64,000 nt of DNA, from assembly GCF_013426915.1 (NCBI RefSeq), contig NZ_AP023181.1:1612001-1676000 (forward strand). Reading direction: 5' to 3'. The position numbers were made by a program, and so were the translations under genes. Positions 55,023 through 64,000 of this stretch are shown in pieces. This DNA comes from Paraburkholderia sp. PGU19 (lineage in GTDB: Bacteria; Pseudomonadota; Gammaproteobacteria; Burkholderiales; Burkholderiaceae). The stretch's first letter is position 1. Each line of letters opens with the position of its first letter. The notes beneath the pieces were generated by a model. It saw only the letters and a list, made by a program, of their open reading frames with translations. It had not been told where the DNA came from and ran no database searches.

Positions 55023-55301
55023 GATGCGCCCCCTTGCCACACAGGCTCTATGTAGTGTGATGCGGTATCACCGCTTGTCGCCACACCGCGTCGAATTCCG
55101 CAGTGTAGAAACCGTATATATGGTTTTATGTTAACGGTGCAAAAATGCACATGCAAGCGGGGTTATACCGACGCGTAAGGTCGCGTTGCCTGCGGGCAAC
55201 GGGTTGGAGGGGCAGGGAAGCGAATAGTCGGTCTTATGGGCTGTCTGCGGACGGCCAGACGGTCATGGCAGCGTTATTTGCCAGCGTGATGCGCGGTGCG
55301 C
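55023..55301. other. Intergenic region upstream of phoU with palindromes
   Basis: Overlapping palindromes GTGAT-N5-ATCAC (55057-55071) and GCGGT-ATC-ACCGC (55062-55074) lie 35-50 bases before the phoU start, and an imperfect 18-base palindrome around TATATA is at 55109-55126. GTTGCC-N4-GGCAAC is at 55195-55210. No gene was recognised; the palindromes may be operator sites. Confidence 0.45.
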
Positions 55302-55352
55302 AAAAAAACAGCGCGGTGCGTTGCCGCTTTAACAACGGCAATCGCACCGCGC
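55302..55352 (-). terminator. Strong Rho-independent terminator of katG
   Basis: On the minus strand a 10-base stem (GCGCGGTGCG with CGCACCGCGC) continues, after one bulged base, into a second 6-base stem (TTGCCG with CGGCAA); the arms are 55311-55326 and 55336-55352. It is followed by seven Ts (55302-55308 read as A on the plus strand). It lies 20 bases after the katG stop. Confidence 0.92.
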
Positions 55353-55371
55353 ATTCAACAGCCGCAACCGC

Positions 55372-57986
<2,615 letters not shown>

Positions 57987-59576
57987 ATGGAAGACGTGGA
58001 TGTGCTCGTCGTCGGAGCGGGTCCCGTCGGCTTGCTGCTTGGCACCGAATTGCAGCGCGACGGCGTCGCGGTGAACGTGATCGACGGAATGCCGGCGAGA
58101 GGGTTCTTCTGCAAGGCGCTCGGCATTACGCCGCGCACGCTGGAGATTTTCGACGATCTGGGAATCGTTGATCGCGCAATCGAGGCGGGTGTCTGGCTCA
58201 CGGGCGTCGAAACGTGGGTCGACGGGGCGATGGTGCCTGCGCGCAGCATGCATGTGCCGGAACAGGGTTTGCCGTACGGGTCGCTTTCGCTCGCGCAGTA
58301 CGAGACGGAGCGGCTGCTCGAAGCGGCGTTCACCGGACATGGCGGGCGCGTGCACTATGGGGTCAAGCTCGACAGCTTTGTCGAAACGGACGATGGCGTC
58401 GAAGCGTTTCTGACGGGGCCACACGGCGAGGCGCGCACGGTGCGCTGCCGATGGCTCGTCGGATGTGACGGCGCGCATAGCAAGGTGCGTTCGGCATTGG
58501 GGCTGTCGTACGAGGGCGCGCAATTTCCACAGACTTTTGCACTCGCCGATGTGGACATCGACTGGGCGCATCCGCGCGGGCCGATGTACCGATTCGAATG
58601 GAGCGACGCGGCGCGCGCGAAAACCAGCGTGGCGGCGGTGCCGATTCGCGGATCGGCGCGGCGCTACCGGCTGTCGATGACCATGCCTGACGATCATTCA
58701 GCTTCACTGGCGGGAGTTGCCGCACCTGATTTCGACACGATGTGCGCACTGCTGTTGCCCTCGCTGCCGGAAGGCGCCCGTTTGTCTTCGATGCGCTGGT
58801 CGTCGGTGTATCGGGTGAGTCATCGCATTGCGTCCGAGTATGGACATGGCCGCGTGTTCATTGCGGGCGACGCCGCGCATATTCATCCGCCTGTCGGCGG
58901 GCAGGGAATGAACACGGGCTTGCAGGACGCGCACAACCTCGCATGGAAGCTCGTGCACGTGGCGAAAGGCCTTGCGCATCCCGCTTTGCTAGACAGTTAT
59001 TCGGCGGAACGGCATCCCGTCGGCGTGGACGTCGTTCAGTCGACGAGCGCCGCGCTCAACGCCGTGCTCGCCCGCAAGGCCGCCAATCCGGCGATGCGCG
59101 AGACGCAGCTACTGGTTACGTATCGCGGCAGTCCGATCGTCGCCGACATGTGCGCGGATGCGGCCCCGGAGTTACCAGCGCCGGGCGACCGGCTGCCGGA
59201 TGTGTATGGCTTGTCGCAGCGCTTTGTGGGGCGTCCACGGCGATTGCAGGAGTTTGTCGGGCATGGGCGCCATGTGCTGCTTGGTTATGTCGATGCGGCT
59301 GGCGCGCAATATGAGGCGTTTGCCGATGGCTGTCGGGCGCTTGCCGGGTTGCTGCCTGGTCTAGCGTCGGCTGTGCTCGTTGCGGCGCCGGGCTGCGAAG
59401 TGCCAGGCGGCGAACTGATGACGGTGTTGACGGATACGAACGGCGAGTTTGCGGCAACGTTTCGCGCGTCAGGCGGCATGGTTTGGATCGTGCGGCCGGA
59501 TGGACATATCGGATGGAGAAGCGGCAGTTGTTCGGGCGATGCGGTGAAAAGCTGGGGACGAGTTCTTCGCGGCTAA
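57987..59576 (+). CDS. FAD-dependent aromatic-type monooxygenase
   Basis: From ATG 57987 (GAGGAG upstream) this 529-residue flavoprotein has the FAD dinucleotide motif VLVVGAGPVGLLLGTELQRDG, the DG motif RWLVGCDGAHSKVRSALGL, the second FAD motif GRVFIAGDAAHIHPPVGGQG, and a C-terminal thioredoxin-like domain. It belongs to the group A hydroxylases (PheA/MhpA/RdmE-like) that hydroxylate phenolic or polyketide-like substrates with NAD(P)H. The substrate is not evident; it stands alone opposite katG. Confidence 0.92.
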   Translation: MEDVDVLVVGAGPVGLLLGTELQRDGVAVNVIDGMPARGFFCKALGITPRTLEIFDDLGIVDRAIEAGVWLTGVETWVDGAMVPARSMHVPEQGLPYGSLSLAQYETERLLEAAFTGHGGRVHYGVKLDSFVETDDGVEAFLTGPHGEARTVRCRWLVGCDGAHSKVRSALGLSYEGAQFPQTFALADVDIDWAHPRGPMYRFEWSDAARAKTSVAAVPIRGSARRYRLSMTMPDDHSASLAGVAAPDFDTMCALLLPSLPEGARLSSMRWSSVYRVSHRIASEYGHGRVFIAGDAAHIHPPVGGQGMNTGLQDAHNLAWKLVHVAKGLAHPALLDSYSAERHPVGVDVVQSTSAALNAVLARKAANPAMRETQLLVTYRGSPIVADMCADAAPELPAPGDRLPDVYGLSQRFVGRPRRLQEFVGHGRHVLLGYVDAAGAQYEAFADGCRALAGLLPGLASAVLVAAPGCEVPGGELMTVLTDTNGEFAATFRASGGMVWIVRPDGHIGWRSGSCSGDAVKSWGRVLRG

Positions 59577-59801
59577 GCCGGACCAGCGCAGAAAACCCAT
59601 CCGCATCGCGCGACAAAAGGTACACCCGCAAACAAGTTGCCAAAGCCGTAGGTCGGGCGCACGGCGGGACGCAACGGGAAGGAACGGAAAGCGTTGCTCC
59701 AGTGCAACAGACGGGAAGTGCGGTGTGGCGCGCACGCTACGCGCGGGCGGGCTTGGAGGGGTGGCGGGGAGAAATGAACGTTGCTGCGTCGCTACAAACG
59801 C
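59577..59801. repeat. Possible dispersed intergenic element
   Basis: About 225 bases of G-rich sequence without a credible gene. Its minus-strand translation contains RAPDLRLWQLVCGCTF, a peptide I recall as recurring in many small hypothetical ORFs of Paraburkholderia genomes, which suggests a repeated non-coding element rather than a gene. A small hairpin GTTGC-N6-GCAAC lies near 59693-59708. This rests partly on memory and needs a genome search. Confidence 0.3.
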
Positions 59802-59829
59802 TTGCATTACACGAATAGGGGTTTATACT
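59802..59829 (+). promoter_or_regulatory. Sigma-70-type promoter of a candidate small RNA
   Basis: TTGCAT (59802-59807) is followed after 16 bases by TATACT (59824-59829), a near-consensus promoter. Transcription should start near 59836. There is no gene of more than a few codons downstream before the terminator at 59869. Confidence 0.6.
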
Positions 59830-59835
59830 GATTTC

Positions 59836-59897
59836 TGTCTCCTCCATGTCTCCTCTTGATATGGATTCAGCCCACCACTTGGTGGGCTTTTCTTTTT
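59836..59897 (+). ncRNA. Candidate small RNA, C/U-rich with anti-Shine-Dalgarno motifs
   Basis: A near-consensus promoter predicts a transcript of about 62 nucleotides ending in a strong terminator. The 5' part is pyrimidine-rich with repeated CTCC boxes (GTCTCCTCCATGTCTCCTC at 59837-59855), complementary to GGAG ribosome-binding sites. There is no open reading frame of note. This layout (single-stranded C/U-rich region plus terminator hairpin) is that of trans-acting small RNAs which block ribosome binding, as known for the CCUCCUCCC small RNAs of alpha-proteobacteria. Exact ends and Rfam membership are unknown. Confidence 0.55.
59869..59897 (+). terminator. Rho-independent terminator of the candidate small RNA
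   Basis: AGCCCACC (59869-59876) and GGTGGGCT (59881-59888) form a perfect 8-base stem with loop ACTT, followed by TTTCTTTTT. It is far (about 290 bases) from the end of the FAD monooxygenase gene, so a dedicated transcript is more likely. Confidence 0.85.
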
Positions 59898-59934
59898 GTC
59901 CCCTCGATATGCGCACGGCGCGTTGGCTTTTCAG

Positions 59935-60102
59935 TCACGGGCCAAAGAACGTCTGGCAAAAATGGCCGGGTACGCGGCACGCCGTTTCTGTCTGGCCGGC
60001 TTGCGGTTGATTCACTGTCGAACAACCGGCGACAAGGCAAGCCAACAGGCACATCATCTCTGCGCGTGCGTACCTTCTTCGGCGTATGAAGAACCCGAGC
60101 AT
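59935..60102 (-). CDS. Possible small Cys-rich lipoprotein
   Basis: From ATG 60102 (AAGG upstream) the frame encodes 55 residues: a basic start (MLGFFIRRRRYARAE), a hydrophobic core with lipobox MMCLLACLVAGC, and a short tail with two further Cys (TETACRVPGHFCQTFFGP). This is the layout of small envelope lipoproteins such as entericidin-like peptides, but no family is assigned. ATG 60057 is an alternative start. It lies downstream of the indolepyruvate oxidoreductase on the same strand. Confidence 0.4.
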   Translation of the reverse strand: MLGFFIRRRRYARAEMMCLLACLVAGCSTVNQPQAGQTETACRVPGHFCQTFFGP

Positions 60103-60133
60103 GTTGCACCTTGAAGAGCGTATCGGGCGGAGC

Positions 60134-60164
60134 ACCGGGGCCAGCGTGTGCCGCAAGCCCCGGT
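60134..60164 (-). terminator. Hairpin after the indolepyruvate oxidoreductase gene
   Basis: ACCGGGGC (60134-60141) and GCCCCGGT (60157-60164) form a perfect 8-base stem with a 15-base loop, about 20 bases downstream of the stop at 60186. No T-tract follows on the minus strand, so intrinsic termination would be weak. Confidence 0.4.
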
Positions 60165-60185
60165 TCAGCTTCCATCCAACCGATG

Positions 60186-63100
60186 TTACGCGCTAGCAGT
60201 CAACCGCTCCGGCGTCCGATAGTCATTAAGCAAGCGCTCCTTCTTCTTCGCCGCTGCCTGGATATTGCGTTCTTTCACATGACCGAAGCCGCGAATATCG
60301 TCCGGCAGGCTGGCGAGCTGGAGCGCCGCAGGCAGGCGTTCAAGATCGAGCGTTGCGCAAAACTCGTCGACTAGCGCGATGTACTCCGCAATCAGTTGCC
60401 GCTCGCCGCGCCGTTCGGCCGTCTTGCCGAATACATCCAGCGCGGTGCCGCGCAGTCCCTTCATGCGTGCGAGCGCACGGAACACGGGCAGCATCCACGG
60501 ACCGAAGCTTTTCTTCTGCAAGTTCCCACGTTCGTCGCGCTTCGCGAGCAACGGCGGCGCGAGATGGAAACTCAGCTTGTAATCGCGGCCCGGTTCGCCC
60601 TCGAACTGCTGACGCAGTTTCTCCAGATAAGCGGGATCTGCGTAAAGGCGAGCGACTTCGTATTCATCCTTGTAGGCCATCAGCTTCGAGAGGCTCGTCG
60701 CTACCGCGCGCGTGAGCGGCAGTTTCGCGTTGCCTGCGACTTGCGTTTCCTTCACGCGGATACGGTCGATCACCTCGCGATAGCGCTGCGCATACGCTGC
60801 GTTCTGATACGCCGTCAACAGCGTTTCACGCGATGCAATCAGCTTGTCGAGCGATTCCGGCATCTGCATGACGATCGCCTGCGCCGCGGCAGCAGCCGGC
60901 TTGAGCAGCGCCTTCACAGCCGCCTCGCCATGATGCGCGATATAGCGTCCCCAGTTGAACGCCTGCTGATTCTTCTCGATCGATACGCCATTGAGTTCGA
61001 TTGCGCGCACGAGGCTCGACAGTTGCAGCGGCAGCCAGCCTTTCTGCCACGCAAACCCAAGCAGCAGCGGATTGCTATAGATCGTGTCGCCGAGCAGCTT
61101 CAGCGCGAGCGCGTTGGCGTCGATGAAGGCGCATCCTTCGCCGATGCTGTCGCGCAGTCCCGCTTCCGTCTGCGTGCCCGGGAAGGTCCACTTCGGGTTC
61201 TTGACGAATTCGGCCGTCGGCGTCGCGCCGCTGTTGATCGCGGCAACCGTCACGCCATGTTGCGTGCGCGACAGCACATCGTTCGACGCCGACACGATCG
61301 CATCGCAACCGATCACGAGCCGCGCTTCGCCTGTCGCGATGCGCGTCGCGTGCAACGCATCGGGCGAGGACGCGACCTGCACGTGGCTGAGCACGGCGCC
61401 ACCCTTTTGCGCGAGGCCCGCCATGTCGAGCACAGTGACGCCCTTGCGTTCGATATGCGCGGCCATGCCGATCAGGCCGCCAATCGTCACGACGCCCGTG
61501 CCGCCGACGCCCGTCACCAGAATGCCGTACGGTCTTGCGAGTGCGGGTAGCGACGGCATTGGCAGCGTGTCGAACTCTCCATTAAGAGCGCCGCTGCCGC
61601 GCGCAGCCTGAGGCTTGCGAAGCTGCGCGCCTTCAGCCGTGACGAAGCTCGGACAAAAGCCCTTCACGCAAGAAAAGTCCTTGTTGCACGACGACTGGTT
61701 GATCTTGCGCTTCGTGCCGAGCGGCGTATCGAGCGGCTCGACTGACAGGCAGTTCGATTGCACCGAGCAATCGCCGCAGCCTTCGCACACGGCATCGTTG
61801 ATGAATGCACGGCGCGCGGGATCGGGATACGCACCGCGTTTGCGGCGCCGCCGCTTCTCGGTCGCGCAAGTCTGGTCGTAGATCAGCACGGTCGTGCCGG
61901 GCATGTCGCGCAGTGCGCGCTGCACGGTATCGAGCTGATCGCGATGATGAACATCGACGCCCGCCGGCAACACGATGCCGGAGTGATACTTCTGCGGCTC
62001 GTCGGTGACGATGACGATGCGCTTTGCGCCCTCGGCATGAACCTGATGCGCAATCTGCGGCACGGTCAGCACGCCGTCGATGGGCTGGCCGCCCGTCATC
62101 GCGACGGCGTCGTTGTAGAGAATCTTGTAGGTGATGTTCGCGTTGGCCGCGATCGCAGCGCGAATCGCCAGCAGCCCGGAGTGGAAGTAAGTGCCGTCGC
62201 CGAGATTGACGAACACGTGCTTATCGCCGGAGAAATGCATCTGGCCGATCCACGCGACACCTTCGCCGCCCATCTGGCTGAAGGTTTCCGTCTTGCGGTC
62301 CATCCACATCGACATGTAGTGACAGCCGATGCCCGCGAGCGCGCGCGAACCTTCGGGCACGTTGGTCGACGTGTTATGCGGGCAGCCCGAGCAGAACCAC
62401 GGCTTGCGTTCGACGGACACGCGCGGCTTCGCCGCTTCGCGCTCTTTCGCTTCGATGATCGCGACGCGCGCGAGCATCCGCGCCCGCACGTCGTCGGGCA
62501 GGTCCGCGCGCGACAGACGCCGCGCCACGGCCTTCGCGATCAGCGCCGGCGACAGCTCGTAATGCGCGGGCAACAGCCAGTCGCCACGCGGCACCGACCA
62601 CTCGCCGCCTTCATTGTCGCGCTCGTCGAACTTGCCATAGATCTTTGGCCGCACGTCCTCACGCCAGTTGTATAGCTCTTCCTTCAGCGCGTATTCGAGA
62701 ATCTGGCGCTTTTCTTCGACGACGAGAATTTCTTCCAGCCCCGTCGCGAAGGCGCGGGCATCCTGCGCATCGAGCGGCCACACGCAGCCCACCTTGAGCA
62801 CGCGCAGACCGATCTTCGCGCAGGTATCGTCGTCGAGGCCCAGGTCGCTGAGCGCCTGACGCACGTCGAGATAGGCCTTGCCCGCCGTGATGATGCCGAA
62901 GCGCGGCGTCGGCGAATCGATCACGACGCGGTTCAGCTTGTTCGCGCGGATATAGGCGAGCGCCGCGTACCATTTCTCGTCGAGCAGCCGCGCTTCCTGC
63001 GCGAGCGGCGCGTCGGGCCAACGGATGTTCAGACCGCCCTCGGGCATCGCGTAATCGGTCGGCGTGACGATTTCGACGCGATCCGGATCGAGATCGATCG

Positions 63101-63776
63101 ACGCCGTGGATTCGATCACGTCCGTCACGCACTTCATCGCGACCCAAAGGCCCGAATAGCGGCTCATTGCCCAGCCGTGCAGCCCGTAGTCGAGGTATTC
63201 CTGCACGTTCGCCGGATAGAGCACGGGAATGCCCGCCGCAATAAACGCGTGCTCCGACTGATGCGCAACCGACGACGACTTCGCCGCGTGGTCGTCGCCC
63301 GCCAGCACGAGCACGCCGCCGCGCGCGTCGCTGCCGGCGGAGTTCGCGTGCTTGAACACATCGCCCGTACGGTCGACGCCAGGGCCTTTGCCGTACCACA
63401 TGCCGAATACGCCGTCGCGCGTCGCGCCCGGCCACAGGTTGATCTGCTGCGTGCCCCAGACGGACGTCGCGGCCAGATCTTCGTTGACGCCGGGCTGGAA
63501 GACGATGTCGTTGTCCTGCAGATGCTTTTTCGCTTTCCACAGCGACTGATCGAGCGCGCCCAGCGGCGAGCCGCGATAGCCGGAAATGAAGCCTGCCGTG
63601 TTCAGCCCGGCCTTACGGTCGCGCGCTTTTTGCAGCATCGGGAGACGCACGAGCGCCTGCGTGCCGCTGATATACACACGGCCTTTTTCGAGCGTGTACT
63701 TGTCTTCAAGGGTGACGGGCGTGGCGGGTGTTTCGGTCGCTAGGTCGGATGCGAGGGCTAGATCGGGCGCATTCAT
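60186..63776 (-). CDS. Indolepyruvate ferredoxin oxidoreductase, fused IorA-IorB type
   Basis: This 1196-residue protein joins, in order, a pyrimidine-binding domain, a TPP-binding domain (MGGEGVAWIGQMHFSG; NLGDGTYFHSGLLAIRAA), a ferredoxin-like cluster region (CEGCGDCSVQSNC and SSCNKDFSCVKGFCPSF), and the gamma/beta-type domain (GVGGTGVVTIGGLIGMAAHI). It oxidatively decarboxylates aryl- or branched 2-oxo acids to acyl-CoA with a ferredoxin-type acceptor, as in aromatic or branched amino-acid degradation. The start ATG 63776 is divergent from a LysR regulator. Confidence 0.95.
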   Translation of the reverse strand: MNAPDLALASDLATETPATPVTLEDKYTLEKGRVYISGTQALVRLPMLQKARDRKAGLNTAGFISGYRGSPLGALDQSLWKAKKHLQDNDIVFQPGVNEDLAATSVWGTQQINLWPGATRDGVFGMWYGKGPGVDRTGDVFKHANSAGSDARGGVLVLAGDDHAAKSSSVAHQSEHAFIAAGIPVLYPANVQEYLDYGLHGWAMSRYSGLWVAMKCVTDVIESTASIDLDPDRVEIVTPTDYAMPEGGLNIRWPDAPLAQEARLLDEKWYAALAYIRANKLNRVVIDSPTPRFGIITAGKAYLDVRQALSDLGLDDDTCAKIGLRVLKVGCVWPLDAQDARAFATGLEEILVVEEKRQILEYALKEELYNWREDVRPKIYGKFDERDNEGGEWSVPRGDWLLPAHYELSPALIAKAVARRLSRADLPDDVRARMLARVAIIEAKEREAAKPRVSVERKPWFCSGCPHNTSTNVPEGSRALAGIGCHYMSMWMDRKTETFSQMGGEGVAWIGQMHFSGDKHVFVNLGDGTYFHSGLLAIRAAIAANANITYKILYNDAVAMTGGQPIDGVLTVPQIAHQVHAEGAKRIVIVTDEPQKYHSGIVLPAGVDVHHRDQLDTVQRALRDMPGTTVLIYDQTCATEKRRRRKRGAYPDPARRAFINDAVCEGCGDCSVQSNCLSVEPLDTPLGTKRKINQSSCNKDFSCVKGFCPSFVTAEGAQLRKPQAARGSGALNGEFDTLPMPSLPALARPYGILVTGVGGTGVVTIGGLIGMAAHIERKGVTVLDMAGLAQKGGAVLSHVQVASSPDALHATRIATGEARLVIGCDAIVSASNDVLSRTQHGVTVAAINSGATPTAEFVKNPKWTFPGTQTEAGLRDSIGEGCAFIDANALALKLLGDTIYSNPLLLGFAWQKGWLPLQLSSLVRAIELNGVSIEKNQQAFNWGRYIAHHGEAAVKALLKPAAAAAQAIVMQMPESLDKLIASRETLLTAYQNAAYAQRYREVIDRIRVKETQVAGNAKLPLTRAVATSLSKLMAYKDEYEVARLYADPAYLEKLRQQFEGEPGRDYKLSFHLAPPLLAKRDERGNLQKKSFGPWMLPVFRALARMKGLRGTALDVFGKTAERRGERQLIAEYIALVDEFCATLDLERLPAALQLASLPDDIRGFGHVKERNIQAAAKKKERLLNDYRTPERLTASA

Positions 63777-63826
63777 GGCAGGGCTGTCTCCGGGGAATGT
63801 GTTTTTCGCCGAGTATAGGAAGCCGA

Positions 63827-63856
63827 ATTGCTATCGTAAAATCACAAATAGACAAT
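63827..63856. promoter_or_regulatory. Inverted repeat in the oxidoreductase / LysR divergent promoter
   Basis: ATTGCTAT (63827-63834) pairs with ATAGACAAT (63848-63856) apart from one bulged base. It lies between the oxidoreductase start (63776) and the LysR start (63876), the usual place for a LysR operator controlling both directions. Confidence 0.45.
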
Positions 63857-63875
63857 TCTGGTATTCGAAAATCAG

Positions 63876-64000
63876 ATGGCATTCGATCTCACACTCCGTC
63901 AGTTGCGTTACTTCGTGGCGGCGGCGCAAACGGGCCAGTTCTCGATGGCGGCGGCCAACGAGCATGTGTCGCAATCGGCGATCACCAACGCGGTGCTCGC
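63876..64000 (+). CDS. LysR-family regulator, 3' end outside window
   Basis: The first 41 residues (MAFDLTLRQLRYFVAAAQTG, then FSMAAANEHVSQSAITNAVL) are the start of a LysR winged helix-turn-helix. The window ends inside the gene. It is divergent from the indolepyruvate oxidoreductase and probably regulates it. Confidence 0.88.
   Translation, partial: MAFDLTLRQLRYFVAAAQTGQFSMAAANEHVSQSAITNAVL

Noticed and set aside
59483..59818. A 111-codon plus-strand frame at the end of the FAD monooxygenase
   Set aside because: It overlaps the monooxygenase C-terminus out of frame and is rich in Arg/Gly; the region is better read as a non-coding element.

Overview
The window reads as chromosomal DNA of a Burkholderiaceae beta-proteobacterium, most likely Paraburkholderia or a close relative. 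This is judged from the high GC, the dense bidirectional gene layout, and recognisable family types (AcrAB- and MdtABC-type RND pumps with NodT-type outer-membrane factors, a fused indolepyruvate ferredoxin oxidoreductase, DUF4410, DUF6622, DUF899, RcnB). No rRNA, tRNA, CRISPR array or insertion-sequence transposase was seen. The species is not determined from the sequence.

Layout. 1-13.1 kb: the end of a DUF4410 protein; a two-gene operon of a sugar-type binding lipoprotein and a membrane GGDEF/EAL protein; a CPA1 Na+/H+ antiporter; an AraC regulator divergent from a SnoaL-TetR pair; ohr; and a LysR regulator divergent from a FadJ-like beta-oxidation enzyme. 13.1-20.1 kb: an accessory island, partly AT-richer, holding a frameshifted VgrG, an unrecognised putative type VI cargo gene, a membrane-anchored BNR/Asp-box protein that fits an immunity factor, remnants, and a truncated histidine kinase. 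20.1-27.3 kb: lipoprotein, DUF899, DUF6622, then a branched-chain-type binding protein, an Lrp regulator, diaminopropionate ammonia-lyase and an M20 amidohydrolase, then RcnB.

27.4-45.5 kb is a drug-efflux region: an EnvZ/OmpR-type two-component pair, a TetR repressor divergent from an AcrAB-OprM-type operon, then an MdtABC-type operon with its own outer-membrane factor. A decamer repeat with 10-base phasing lies upstream of the response regulator, and one copy lies in the TetR/pump promoter, suggesting a regulatory link.

45.6-53.9 kb looks like an organosulfur module: a polar-amino-acid-type binding protein with two permeases but no ATPase, a SoxC-like molybdoenzyme with a cytochrome c, an NtaA/DszA-type FMN monooxygenase (frameshifted), and an SsuBC-like transporter without binding protein. 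It ends at a rearrangement where a methyltransferase gene is broken into pieces on opposite strands.

54.2-64 kb: two back-to-back hairpins, an orphan phoU, katG with a strong terminator, an FAD monooxygenase, a promoter-plus-terminator unit that predicts a short C/U-rich small RNA, a possible small lipoprotein, the indolepyruvate oxidoreductase, and the start of a LysR regulator.

The most promising unexplained items are the type VI cargo/immunity pair, the candidate anti-Shine-Dalgarno small RNA near 59.84 kb, the binding-protein/c-di-GMP operon, and the organosulfur module with its rearranged edge. Three indels in short tracts (two in vgrG, one in the monooxygenase) mean sequence error must be excluded before calling those genes dead.
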